A program made the translations under genes and the position numbers. The notes below the pieces were generated by a model. The model was not told where the DNA came from. It did not search any database and saw only the letters and a list, made by a program, of their open reading frames with translations. Below, one piece after another: positions 28,282 through 39,940 of a stretch of 64,000 nucleotides of DNA. Each line of letters opens with the position of its first letter. Within the stretch, counting starts at the first letter, position 1. This stretch comes from Coriolopsis trogii (lineage: Eukaryota; Basidiomycota; Agaricomycetes; Polyporales; Polyporaceae): assembly GCA_020543525.1 (NCBI GenBank), contig JAHYIO010000031.1, positions 1,984,001 through 2,048,000 on the forward strand. Reading direction: 5' to 3'.

Positions 28282-29690
28282 TCAGTGGTGCCGCTTGGCG
28301 TGGTGGGAGACACGGCGCTTGATCATGCCGTTGCTGCGACGGCGTTTCGTCGAGCAGCGACCTGTCGACGCGGAGGCCGAGGAGGTCGCGACCGACGACG
28401 GCTTTGTCGCAGCGGTAGTCGTCGGAGCGACGGACGTAGCGACTCTCGTAGACGTAGCGGAGGCCGCCGATGACGACTCGTGGGTAGCGGAAGACGCGTG
28501 GGAGGTGTTGGAGGCGTGGGTCGCCGAGGACGCGGCGGAGGGGGAGGAGGGAGAAGACTCGGCGTTCCCGGAGCCATTGCCCGAGCCAGAGGAGCCGCTG
28601 CTTGTGAACGCAGCAGCGGGGCCGGGGGTCTTGAAGCTCTTGAAGCTGTCAGACCAGATATCAGGCCACTGGGTGTTGTCGTAAAGACCCGGAATAGAAA
28701 CGAGCTCCGAGCCAGAGGGAAGCTGGCTGCCACCGCCGGTCACCTTGAGCTGACTATGCCCAGAACGTCAGTCTTTCATGCTACGGCAGTCTATTGGGGG
28801 GAAATAACGTACCTGCAGCTGGGGTAGTACTGAGGTTGGCCCGCAGAGTGAAGAGCAACACTGGTAGAAAGTTAGGAATTCCGGTCCACAAATATCGGTA
28901 GTCATGATACTTACATCTCGTGGCGGATCAGCTGAAGAAGCCCGCGGTCAGCGCGAGTCTCGGGAACGTAGTCTGCAACATCACTCACGTATTCACCGTC
29001 CTTGAGCTGGCTGGGAATGGTCGTAGTCCACTTCTTGCCGTTCGCAATGAGCTTGGTCGAGGCCCACTGTCCGTTCTCGTATCCCGAAGCGTCGATCTTG
29101 AACCATTTGGCCTGGGACACGTCGAACTTGTCACAGTCGCCATTGCAGGACGCCATGTAGTCCGATACGGGGCCCATGTGATCGTCGGGCCACTGCGTAC
29201 CCCTTCGGTTTCAGACGGATTCGGCAGAGAAAGGAACGATGGAAATACACACCGTGTTCCACTCGAACGTGATCTGGGAACCTGCAGCGACGGTGGCAGT
29301 GGCGCCTGCGGCGGATTCGCCACCCTTGTTGCAGGCAATATCGGCAGACTTCGGGTCGAGGACTGTAATACACCCACGCGAAATAAGCCCACCCTCGTAC
29401 TTGGCTCTCATGGGGCAGAGATTAAGGCACTTACCGGGACCATCATCGGGCACCTTCCTGACGATTCGCTTGGGAATAGGCGATTCGTACCTGGGTGAGA
29501 GCACACGTTAAGTTTGCGTTCTGCCACATGAACCAGTTTCGGAGCGCGCAACGCACGGATCAGTGAACGGAAGCCACCCGGAGTAGGTCTTGCCGGCAAT
29601 GTCGACCGACTGCACGAATCCGTGCGCGTTCACGGCAGAAGGCGCAACGAGAGCAAGGGCAAGAGCCGCGAGAGAGACGGAGGAGAACAT
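28282..29690 (-). CDS. AA9 lytic polysaccharide monooxygenase
   Basis: Secreted copper enzyme that oxidatively cleaves cellulose or related glucans. Seven exons in phase (29690-29557, 29490-29435, 29362-29253, 29192-28989, 28931-28915, 28860-28813, 28753-28282) give 346 residues. The 22-residue signal peptide ends before His23, which becomes the N-terminal His of the copper brace (HGFVQSV). The second brace residue is His105 in WPDDHMGP. The second-sphere and axial residues are His178, Gln184 and Tyr186 in ALHSAGQPQYYPSC. The core ends near residue 230. Beyond it lies a Ser/Ala/Thr/His-rich linker of about 90 residues and a basic tail (STKRRRSNGMIKRR, then His-rich HHAKRHH) instead of a CBM1. 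The upstream neighbour is a membrane protein of unknown role. Confidence 0.93.
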
Positions 29691-30763
29691 CGTGAGTAAC
29701 GGAGCTCCGGAGTTAAGGACAGAGGGTGTCGTAAGGACTGAAGACGGTGGGAGGTAACCCAAGGAAGGGACAGGGAGGGGAAGGGGGAGGAGAGGAGGGG
29801 GAGAAGGGGTAGGGCGGATGTTGACGAGGTCGTCGTCCTGAACAGAGACGAACAGGAGATGGACACCTTTTCTATACGCTGCCTCCTTCGGACTTCGAAT
29901 CCATCAACTCTCACGCCCTCGCGCCCTTTTCGCGCCCGCCAAACGACGCTCGCCTCGCGCTCCCTTGTGGCGCACTCCTCTCTGGCGCGTACACAACGTT
30001 CACCCTAATTGTGCTCCTCTCGCTTCTGTTGTTTTCGCGCGTGTTTTGCGCGCGACAATACGCGCATTTCCTGCAGAACGCGCTGCTTATTTGTGTTTGG
30101 TGACCTCCTTCTCTTCCTATTATACGCTTACAGCAGCATCTTCCACACCGCCTCTGAGCCCACGCGGCATGATGAACACCGAACTCTGAGTCTGTACCGG
30201 CGAATGCCAGTGCCTCTCGGCTCCAGCGGGTTGCAGTGATGCTTGCCCTCAACCGAGGCCGTCGCCGGTTTCGCTGCTCCCGACTCTGGGCCGATGGTGT
30301 CATTCCGCGTGCGTCGGGCATCATATGTGATCCAAATCCTGCGCGCACGCCGGAGCATGAAGGTAACCTCGACTTCATATCATACACGATACTACTGATC
30401 AAGTGTGTGTCAACATGTAGCCGCTGGTGAGCCTGGGGATGCCATTCAATCCATCATTACGGGCTGTAAGTTAACAGAAATACGGCTGAGGGGGAGAGAG
30501 TGACGATAGAGACACACTCCGTACGAAATACAGACTAATAGTACATCATCTCAGTTACACAAAACCACAAAACAAGAGGAAGCACGCAAGTCATTACAAG
30601 GCTACTCATACAACGAACACAAGCCCAGTTCCAGAAAGACACGCTACACACCACTCTGGCACTTAGCGCTTAGCCGTTCCCCGCGCCGACTCACAACGAT
30701 CGATCGAAACTCCTTGATCTATCAACGTTATCTCCGTCTGGCGTCTGGCCGCACTCGCGACAT
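29691..30763. other. Intergenic region upstream of AA9
   Basis: About 1.07 kb holding the AA9 promoter and the 3' side of the membrane-protein gene. No gene supported. Confidence 0.4.
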
Positions 30764-32032
30764 TCAAACCGGCAGGTGCTCAACAGACCCCGACCCCACA
30801 GGACGTTTAGGCGAGCGCGCGGGGACGGTCGGGGTCGCGGGGATGACGAGCGTAGTCGGAGTCTGGACGTGCGACGTCGCTGATGCCGAGGACAGAGGGG
30901 TCGAACGCGTGAGGTCCACCGATCCCCACTGTGCACCTTTGGAACGTCGCTGAATGTTGAGCGGGGCCACTGTGACGGGTGCCGCCACGGGTGCTCGTGG
31001 CGACTCCGGGAGGGATAAGATCGTGGATAAAGAGGAGACAGAGTTTGGGCGCTTCGAACGTATCGGGAACGCCGCGGCCGGGGTGATCCAGTGAATATGG
31101 GGTGGAGTCGGAAGGCTAGTAGGTTTTGTGATGGTTCGGGTAAGAGGGGGTGACGGTGAAGAGGTGGAAGTGGAGGGAAGGGAGATGGGTGTCGTCGGCG
31201 AAGGCGGGTTGGTAGTGACAGAGGACAACGAAAGGGTGGGTGAAGGAAGTGGCACTTCGACCCCAACGTTGGACACGTTGGACAGCATTGCTGGAGTTGG
31301 TGGCTTGGGCAGCTCGGTCATCCACGCAGGTGCACTGGCAGGCGCAGGGGTGTCCAGAGGAATCCGGAAGAGCTGCTCGTGGAATTCCAGTGGTGCAGAC
31401 GCAGAAGAATACACACTGGCAGTCTCCGCGAGGGAGTTTGCACGTTTGAGATCCGCCCGCGCAGGGACCCCAAGGCCTCCACTCAGTTGTACCGCATGAC
31501 GGTGACCATCGACTTTGGTCTTCAGGTATATGGGGACGCCGTCTAGATCCTTGATGTCTTGTGGACGCAAGACGAACTTCGCGAGACGGGCTCCTTCCGT
31601 GGAGCGCCGCGATGAGCCGCGCGACTTCCGCGTTGGCGAGACAGGGGCTGGAGTGCTAGGGTGCTGTTGAAGGGCGTGTATGAGCTCGTAGTACGAGCCT
31701 CGCGCTTGACCATTCCCCTTGATTGGAACGGCTTTGGGCACGGCGCCAGTCGAGACGGCGAACGCAACGCTCTGTTCGTACTTCTCGCAGTCAACAGGTC
31801 CCGAGATGCGTCGCTTGTGGAGCGTCTTGAGCTTCTTGCGGTCTCGAACGACGCACCAGGAGATGCCAAGGATGAAGTTGAACGCGACCACGACCACGAC
31901 AATCCCGGCAATGAGCGGAGGGTCAAGATCCACGCTCCGCTTCGTGTATGTCTGTGCACGCGGCAATGAGACGGACACGGGACGCATGGAAAGACACGTT
32001 ACACTTACATGCGTGCTGCTTGAGGACTGCAT
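30764..32032 (-). CDS. Single-pass membrane protein with long Pro/Ser-rich cytosolic tail
   Basis: Not recognised as a named family. The likely model is two exons: 32032-32009 (MQSSSSTH) and 31951-30764, joined in phase by a GTAAGT...CACAG intron. That yields a short N-terminus, one transmembrane segment (AGIVVVVVAFNFILGISW) and a basic stop-transfer sequence (RDRKKLKTLHKRR). The cytosolic tail of about 340 residues is rich in Pro, Ser and Thr and includes FVLRPQDIKDLDGVPIYLK. Without the intron the frame is also open, so the unspliced form cannot be excluded. No signal peptide precedes the membrane segment. The overall design resembles small fungal membrane anchors or sensors, but no function is assigned. 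It is divergent from eEF3. Confidence 0.65.
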   Translation of the reverse strand: MQSSSSTHVSVTCLSMRPVSVSLPRAQTYTKRSVDLDPPLIAGIVVVVVAFNFILGISWCVVRDRKKLKTLHKRRISGPVDCEKYEQSVAFAVSTGAVPKAVPIKGNGQARGSYYELIHALQQHPSTPAPVSPTRKSRGSSRRSTEGARLAKFVLRPQDIKDLDGVPIYLKTKVDGHRHAVQLSGGLGVPARADLKRANSLAETASVYSSASAPLEFHEQLFRIPLDTPAPASAPAWMTELPKPPTPAMLSNVSNVGVEVPLPSPTLSLSSVTTNPPSPTTPISLPSTSTSSPSPPLTRTITKPTSLPTPPHIHWITPAAAFPIRSKRPNSVSSLSTILSLPESPRAPVAAPVTVAPLNIQRRSKGAQWGSVDLTRSTPLSSASATSHVQTPTTLVIPATPTVPARSPKRPVGSGSVEHLPV

Positions 32033-32863
32033 GATGGCGATAACACGAGTCTAACCTTTGCAGTGAGAAGCGCTGTTGAGGCGGCTCGGGGCAAGCGAGA
32101 GAGCAAGCAAGAGAGAGCGCAGCAGCACCAGAGAGTTCCTCATATACCCAGACACTATCTGCAGAGTTACCCAAGGAAGCCACCGTCAAGAATAGGAAGC
32201 GAATGATACTTCGAGATTTGCACATGGTCTCGGTGGCGGGGAAACTCCCGCAGCGAGCGGGACAGGTCGCAAACGAGGAGCCACCGACTGAGTGCATCAA
32301 GGCGATGTGTGCGACTACGGCATGTCATCATGCAACAAGGTCCCGTAACCGCGTGGAACCCATATGGCCTGTTGCAGATAGTAGGGAGATGGCGGCAGCA
32401 GATGGGAGTTGAGGCGTCCTTGCTGTCTTTGGAACAGATAGAAACCGTCTGTGGGCTGTCGAGATGAGCCTCGTCAGTTAGACTAACATGGACCCCGACG
32501 GCGCAGAGATGGTAGAGGGCACTTAAGCCATCGGAGCGCTGAGCCACAAGCCAGAGACATCTCGTGCTCGTTCTCACGGATACCAAATCGGGACACTGCA
32601 CAGGTCGATCTCATTTTCGAGTTTTTCCTGCACCGGCAGCTCTTGCCTCCTACCACCTCCTCCGGCCTTCGTGCAAGGCTTTCAGGATCGCGACATCTAT
32701 CACCTGGGATCCTCGTCTATCTTGCTTTCGCATAGACTCGTCTTTCCCGTCGCACACGCATACAAGCATACCCAACCTTACGAATCACTCGGTGTAATCA
32801 ACGGTCTCCCATAGAACGTCTCCAGCATCCCGTCTGCAACTGTATCACTTGTATTTGCATCAC
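32033..32863. promoter_or_regulatory. Bidirectional promoter region between the membrane protein and eEF3
   Basis: About 0.83 kb. The eEF3 side just upstream of the start is pyrimidine-rich (about 32610-32790), as in promoters of highly expressed fungal translation genes. Confidence 0.45.
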
Positions 32864-35800
32864 ATGTCTCCTGTCGCCATGTCTGTAGCCTCGGACTCCC
32901 ATTTCGCGCCCTTCCTAGATGCGCTTCGTACTGCCCCCACTGGCCCAGGTGAGTATATCGCGACGTGGTGAAGTCGGACGTATTCAAATGCCCGGACGCT
33001 AGATGCCAAGGCTGCCGCCGATCGTCTTGCGAAAGAGATCGCAAAGATTGGCTATGAATCTCTGAAGTGAGTGCAAAACGCATCTCAGGGCATATCTCCG
33101 TGCCCCTACCATATCATCGCACGTTTGCTTCGCAAGTTGCCGGCGAGCACATATTGAAGATTCGTCACAATCGATCTCGTTGTGCTCGTGATCCTCTGGA
33201 ATGCTTGAATTCGGAGATATGCCCAACAATGACCGTACTAGATGCTGACTTGCCTCGCGTATAGTGACGGCAAAGTTATATCCACACTCCACGGCTATGC
33301 CACCAACAAAAAATCCGGCTACGAACGCGAGGGTGCAGCGATCGCGTTCCAATCCCTTGCGACTGTCCTTGGGACTCCTGTAGCACCTCTCCTACTTCCT
33401 TCGCTGCCAGTACTGTTCGATCTCTACATGGACAAGGGTGACGTTGTCCGCATCGCTGCCACGTCCGCTACCAAGAGCATCCTCAAATTGTTCCCTCCCG
33501 AGTCTGTCCGAGTTGTCTTCAGAGCACTGGAGGATATCCTCGAGAAGGGGAAATGGCGTACCAAGGTCGGCGTCTTGGACGCCATGAAGAGTTTCGTCAA
33601 CACCTCCAAAGACGCCGTAGCGGGAGAGCTCGGTACTACCATCCCCAAGGTCGAAGCTGCGATGCACGATACCAAAGCTGAGGTACTTCCTTTTTCAGCA
33701 CTACAAGGTGTGCCAGCTGACAGTGTTGTAGGTGTCTTCCGCCGCCATCAAATGCGCCACGGCCCTTTGCACAACACTCTCAAACCCGGATCTCAGCCCC
33801 CACATCCCTACGCTAGTGAAGTGCATGTCTAACCCCGATACTGTGCCGGCATGCATTAAGTCGCTATCGAACACGACGTTTGTCGCAGAGGTTACGGCAC
33901 CTGCCCTAGCCGTTCTAGTTCCCCTCCTGATTCGCGCGTTGAACGATCGCTCCATGGAAGTTCAGCGTCGCAGTGTGGTCGTGATCGATAACTTAGTCAA
34001 GCTCGTTCGTGACCCTAAAGTAGCCGCGACTTACCTCAGCCCCCTCGTGGAGGGCGTGGAGAAGATTGCGAAGGGTGCTGCTTTCCCAGAAGTGAGTTCA
34101 CACGTCTCGTAGCGTAGTGCAGCAACCGTTGAACGCGAGCTTTCAGGTCCGTGCTTTTGCCGAGGCGTCTCTCACGACGCTGCAGAAGGCTGGTGCATCC
34201 AAGGATGGTCCTCCGCCAGCCCCACGCGACATTCAAGCCGAAACGTCCGAAGTATTGGCTACTCTCCTCACCCTACTCCCCGAGGACCTTGCCATCATCT
34301 CCGCGGATGCTCCCAACGGCCCACATACTCCACGGCACCCGCTCCTCAAACAGGTCCTCGAGTTCTCCGCAGGCCTCGTCGCCGACCTGGTCTCGGCTCG
34401 CAACTTCTCGGACACACAGGCCTGGCAACGGTCCCTGACAGCGTTCCTTGAACCGTGGTTCCCCGGAGGCGCCGCTGACGCAGCGAAGTTTACCGAACGC
34501 GTCCGCTCGCACTTTGTGGCCGCCGACGAAGCGAAACACGGAGTCGTTGCCAATGGCTCGTCTGAGGAGGGCGAGCTCCTGTGCGATACCCTGTTCTCAC
34601 TGGCGTATGGCGCGCTCCTCCTTCTCTCTCATACCCGCCTGCGTCTGTTCCGCGGACGGAGGTATGGTATCCTCGGGACTAACGGCTCGGGGAAGTCCAC
34701 GCTCATGCGCCAGCTGCGCGACGGGAAGGTCGAGAACTTCCCGCCCCAGGACCAGTTGCGATGTGTCATGGTCGAGCATTCGCTCCAGGGAGAGGATACG
34801 TCATTGTCTGTTCTTGACTTCGTTGCTTCGGGTGAGTTTGGAAGATGCGAATCCTGTTTGTTCGCACCCGCGGCTGGACGCTGAGATATGTTTGGTTCTA
34901 GACAAGGCTCTCGCTCACGTGCCGAGGTCGAAGATCCGCGACCAGCTGCTTGAAGTTGGCTTCGATGACTCTCGCCAGGCGGAGATCGTGGGCGGTTTGT
35001 CGGGTGGATGGAAGATGAAGTTGGAGCTTGCAAGGGCGATGCTGTACAATGCGGATCTACTCCTGCTGGACGAGGTAAGTGCTTCACCTCTTCTGAGAGA
35101 TGATGGAATGCTGACACGCTTCTGTTATCAGCCGACTAACCACGTATGTTGTGTCCTACTTTGATGATCGGAGGAGTATCTCTGACATTAGACCCGTAGT
35201 TGGACCGTGCATCCGTTAAATGGCTGGAGCAGTACCTCATGGCCCAGAAGAACATCACTTGCCTCATCATCAGTCACGACTCAGGGTATGTCCGTGTTAG
35301 CCAGTTCAGGAAATCTGCTCATCTTCTCGCAGTTTCTTGGACACGGTGACGACCGACATCATCCACTATGAGAGCAAGAAGGTAAGTTTCCATTGGCCTT
35401 ACCCAGGACGCCAACAGTCATTGACCCATGACCCCTCACTAGCTCGTTTATTACCCCGGTAACCTGTCGTCCTTCGTTGCGAAGCACCCGGAAGCCAAGT
35501 CGTACTACACGCTCGCTGCAACATCCGTCAAGTTCTCCTTCCCGCCACCGGGATCTTTGATGGGCGTTCGCAGCAACACTCGTGCGATCCTGAAGATGAC
35601 AAACTGCACGTTCACGTACCCAGGTCGGCCAAAGCCCAGTTTGTACAACGTCAGCTGTGCTCTGTCTCTGTCAAGGTACGGTTTCTCCATCAGTCGATGA
35701 GTTCATGCGGTGGCGATTCTGACTTGCGAATCACCGATATAGTCGGGTTGGTATCATAGGACCTAATGGAGCCGGCAAGTCTACGCTTATCAAGCTCTTG

Positions 35801-37387
35801 ACTGTGCGTCTTCGTAGTTTTCCTTGCTTCGATGTCTGACTGATTGTCGTGGATCTAGGGTGAGACAGAACCGCAAGAAGGCACTGTCTACAAGCACCCG
35901 GCATTGCGTATTGGTTACGTCTCGCAACACGCCACTCACCACATTGGTAAGCCACAGCGCATCGCGCAAACGCAGCGAATGTCTCATGCTATGGACCGCC
36001 ACAGAACGCCACCTTGAGAAGACCCCGATTCAGTACATCCAGTGGCGCTTCCAAGACGGACACGATCGTATGTAGTGCATTCGTTCGTAGATGCATGCAC
36101 GCAGTATGTGCTGATTGTTCTCATGTCTAGGTGAGATCCTGGAGAAGGCCACTCGTGTTCTCACGGACGAGGACAAGGCACTGCTTGAGACCGAGTTTGT
36201 CGGCAAGAACGGTCAACGTCGCAAGCTAGAAGTCTGTTTCGTTTTGCGTCGATCCGTACTTCTCAAGAAGACGCTGACCGCTGCTCGTTCTGTAGTTGAT
36301 CATGGGTCGTCAGAAGCTCAAGAAGTCGCTCCAATACGAGATTAAATGGAGGGGTGCGTTCTCCCTCCCAGCATCAGTGTACAGAATGTGATGGGATTGA
36401 CTGGGCGGTTCGCCGATTGTAGGCTTGGACCACAGGTTCAATACGTGGATTCCCAGGGAGGAGCTGCTCCAGAAGGGCTTCGGGAAGCTCGTCCAGCAGT
36501 TTGACGATCTCGAGTCTTCGCGGGAAGGTGCCGGTCAGCGTGACACGTCTGCGCACATCGTTCGCAAGCATCTGGAGGACATTGGCTTGGATGGCGACAT
36601 CGCGCAGTACAACGAGATTGCGGGATTGTCAGGAGGTATGTCGGGTTCTTTACTGTGGAGGCTCTGGACGAATGCTCAGCTTTGCGTCAGGCCAGAAGAT
36701 CAAACTCGTCATCGCAGCCTGTCTGTGGAACAACCCTCAGGTGTGTTGGGACCGGACCCCGCGTTTTAGCTTGGTCTCAAGTTGATCTCGCACCTCAGAT
36801 CTGTGTGCTTGATGAGCCCAGTAACTTCTTGGACCGCGAAGCACTAGGTGGCTTGGCTGTTGCTATCCGGGATTGGGCTGGCGCAGTTGTGAGTTTTTGA
36901 TCGTCATAGTGGATCCGCAATTCACTGGTAGCGTACTGATCTTCTTTGCAGGTGATCATCTCTCACAACGAAGAGTTTGTCACTGCCCTTTGTAAGCAAT
37001 GTCTTGCGATGTAATTTCTTCTCGCTTCTTACCACCACCTTTATTTTCGCAGGTCCCGAAATATGGCATATCGACAACGGTCGGATGACGCACAAGGGCA
37101 AGGCCGCCATCGTGGAGGATGCGTTCGCTATCAAGTCGCCCAAAGGCAGCGGCAGCAATACCCCGGCGCTGTCCTCGCGCGCACAGACTCCCGCTGCGTC
37201 AGCCGCAGCGACGCCCGCTGGGAGCGGTGCGGAGGACAAGGTCACCCCCGGCGGCACGCCAGTCATCAAGAAGAAAAAGAAGATAACGCGCAACCAGCAG
37301 AAGGCGCAGGAGGAGCGGAGGAGGATCAGGAAGCTCAACTGGCTCACGTTCGGCGGGCCGAAGCCAGAGGATACGGACAGCGACTGA
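32864..37387 (+). CDS. TEF3: Translation elongation factor 3 (eEF3), ABC-F ATPase
   Basis: Fungal-specific ribosome-bound ATPase that helps eEF1A delivery and E-site tRNA release. It starts MSPVAMSVASDSHF (a second in-frame ATG lies at 32879) and has many short introns. N-terminal HEAT repeats (about 1-320) are followed by a four-helix region and two ABC domains. ABC1 has Walker A GTNGSGKST, signature LSGGWKMKLELARAML and Walker B LLLLDEPTNHLD. ABC2 has Walker A GPNGAGKST, the inserted chromodomain-like segment (YEIKWRGLDHRFNTWIP) that is an eEF3 hallmark, signature LSGGQKIKLVIAACLW and Walker B VLDEPSNFLD, where Thr is replaced by Ser. The tail is Lys-rich (KKKKKITRNQQKAQEERRR) and ends EDTDSD, as in known eEF3. 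Introns break the reading frame often but joins are consistent. Confidence 0.95.
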
Positions 37388-38809
37388 GCAGGGGCGTACC
37401 CCTCAAGTCGCATAGAGTGGTCTGTCTGTGTCGGGACTCGTTCGTGAGTAGTCGTAGATTCTTGGGTTCATGTTAACGTTATGGTTCCACGCTTCGGCGG
37501 GCGCATTGATACTACATAGATGATTTTGATGTTCGTTACAGCACCTAATGCATATATCTTCGTCTTCGGTAATTGTACAGGGTCTTCAGGGTCCCTCGTC
37601 GTCCGCCAGCGAAAACGTTGGCCTCGGCGCGCCGTGAGCGCAGATGCTTGCGTATATGCGAATACATCAGGGTCGCGGGGGAAAGATAGGGAAAGGGGCG
37701 TTCCGTGTGCTCGAGATACTGCTCCCCATTGCCAATGCTCAGAATGGAATAAATGTTTATTGCAGCCGCGACGCAACCAGTGCGCACGCGTGTGTACGCA
37801 GTTGCGTGTGTATTTGTTCCGAGTAGTACGGTAGTACTCAGCAGTAGTGGAAGGTGGGTGTAGGGTTCCTATGTAATAGGGAGTCGCGGTGAAGTAGCTA
37901 TAGTGGCGCTGTAAGCTGTAAGCCGAAATGTGGTGCAACGATGCGATAGACGCAGGATGTGGGGATGGTACAGTGGATTTGGATTGCAATGGAGGGGCCA
38001 TACCCCCCGAAAAGGAATGGATGATGTTGTACAGTGCAGATGCTGTCTAAAGCCGGTGCAATGTGAGGGGTGGTGGTACAGCCTCGAAGGGGATGCGATA
38101 AAAAGTAGTACAGGTCCGAGTGTGGGCGAATAAATAGATGTGGAGAGCCAGTGGTAGGGAGTGGTGGTGATCTGAGGGAGCCTTGAATGCTGTGTCGGAT
38201 GAAACGAGTGAACGAGTGAATGAGTGTGTCGATGCTGATGCGTGGGTGGAATAAATATCCAATGTCACAATGGGATGCGTGCGCGCAAACCGCCAATTCA
38301 GAATAAGAATAAGAAGACGCGAACAGAGGAAACGGCGCCCCGTCACTGGCGAGCGCGAGCCGGAATAAATAGGGTGAAAACGAAGAAAAAGGTGGAACTC
38401 CCAAGAGGGTACAGACGAACGAACAAACAGTTGGAACCCAAAAGAAAGAATTGGCGGATGAATGCAGAGGAATGGATCGACAACGATGGGATGCGTAGTA
38501 TACAGTGTGCTGCTGCGAGGATAGCGAGATAAATAGGTATATCAAATAGCGTGCGTGCGTCGATAGTAACTGCGAATAAGATAGCGTGGATCTTCTGCCA
38601 TGGTGCCCTGGATGCGACGAGAAATGATTGACGGGAGACGGAGGTAGTGAGAGAGAGTGACACCGGCGGTGGTGGAACGCCGGAGTGGACGAGGGTTGGT
38701 CGCAGGCGGGGACGAGGCCGAGGACATGTGGCGAAGGTGACGGACACGGACACGGACACGGACACGGGGAGGGCACGGCGGGCGCTCCGGGTGTGAACAG
38801 CGCGCAGCG
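37388..38809 (-). other. Convergent region with pyrimidine-rich 3' sequence of the C2H2 gene
   Basis: About 1.4 kb between eEF3 (+) and the C2H2 factor (-). On the minus strand it is C/T-rich and one frame (38776-37898) is open for 292 codons, but the translation is low complexity (Ser, His, Leu, Tyr, Pro) and contains no domain. Best read as a long 3' UTR of the C2H2 gene. Confidence 0.5.
38742..38766. repeat. GGACAC microsatellite
   Basis: About four tandem copies of the hexamer GGACAC just downstream of the C2H2 stop codon. In the antisense open frame it would encode a Cys-Pro repeat, which argues that this frame is not a protein. Confidence 0.7.
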
Positions 38810-39851
38810 TTACTTGCGGGAGTTGGGCGAAGACGACTCCGAGGAGCCATACTCCTCTTCAGCACTCTCGCCGCCTTCCTCGAGGTCGCCGCCCTGGGCC
38901 TCCGCGCCGCGCGTGTGCACCCGCGCATGCCGGCGCATGTTGCTCTGGACACTGAAGCTACGGCCACAGCCTTCGTACGGACACGTGAATGCTGTCGCGC
39001 CCGTCAAAATCATCGTCAGCGCTGTCATTACGACAAGAAAATACACAGGCATGGGGGCCTGGAGCGGAAATGCAAGACGACTGTCGTACTCACGTTTCTC
39101 GCCCGTGTGAGTGTTCAGGTGTATCTGCGAAGACCGCGGAATATGTCAGCAATGCGCGACATCAGATGTGCGCCCGCGGAGTAGCGGCGCTGCAGTGTAA
39201 TCGCGCGTACCCTCAGACTGCTCGGCCGCGTGAAGCGTTTGTTGCAGTAGCTGCACTCGTAGCGCGAGGCAGCACTACGGTCAGCCGCGGCCAGGTCTCC
39301 AGCGGGATACGGCTGCTGCATGGTGGCTCCCACATGCGTCATTGGGTGCGCGCCAGCGTAGGGATAGCTGCCCGTAGGGATCGGGGTGCGGGGGTGGTGC
39401 GCATACTGGGGAGGGTAGCCGGCTGGGTAGGCTGACGAGGCGGGGTGTTGGGGCATCGTCGGAGGGTACGCCGGATACGCAGCCGGGTCAGAGGCGTTCC
39501 TCGGGTGGGAAGGAGCGGGTTGGCGTGCCATGTCGGGGTAGGTCGGGTACGAACGAGGGGTGCCGGGAGCTTGTCCGTAGGGTGAAGGAGATGCGCCCCG
39601 CGCCATGTATCGCGGGTCATCTTCCGCCAGCTGAAGGCGGTTGAAGTGGGGCGAGGATGGCTGCCTTGTCTGGAATGATGGTACTGGATCTCTGAGCTCC
39701 CCTATTGTCTGCGTTAGTTGCATATGAAGACAAGAAACGCGACTCTCGTACGTTCAAATATTTGTCGAATGGGGGGTAACGTCGGCCGCTGCTCGCCTCG
39801 TCCGGAGGGGTCACTTGAAGAAGAGGAAGAAGAAGACTGACGAGGCGGCAT
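38810..39851 (-). CDS. C2H2 zinc-finger transcription factor (two fingers)
   Basis: Nuclear regulator. Four exons in phase (39851-39752, 39701-39211, 39124-39094, 38992/38991-38810) give 267 residues. It starts MPPRQSSSS, then GRGEQRPTLPPIRQIFERELRD, split by the first intron. A Pro/Tyr/Ala-rich middle follows. Finger 1 is YECSYCNKRFTRPSSLRIH. The linker TGEKPF is rebuilt exactly across an intron. Finger 2 is CPYEGCGRSFSVQSNMRRH. The end is acidic (EEEYGSSESSSPNSRK). An in-frame ATG at 39929 lies only 4 bp downstream of a TATATAGC box, so the later ATG, about 80 bp from the box, is preferred. Adjacent tandem fingers near the C-terminus are common in Agaricomycete regulators; target genes cannot be read from sequence. 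Confidence 0.87.
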
Positions 39852-39932
39852 GGCACGAACGCTAGACTGGTTAGTGTGGGGTGGATGAGATCCAAGGGGT
39901 GAAGTAACCGGGACGATCGAGGCTAGCATTGC

Positions 39933-39940
39933 GCTATATA
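39933..39940 (-). promoter_or_regulatory. TATA box of the C2H2 gene
   Basis: TATATAGC on the minus strand, about 80 bp upstream of the ATG at 39851. It helps decide the start. Confidence 0.45.

Noticed and set aside
37898..38776. 292-codon minus-strand open frame as a gene
   Set aside because: Starts in a GGACAC microsatellite (Cys-Pro repeat) and continues as low-complexity sequence; more likely the 3' UTR of the C2H2 gene.
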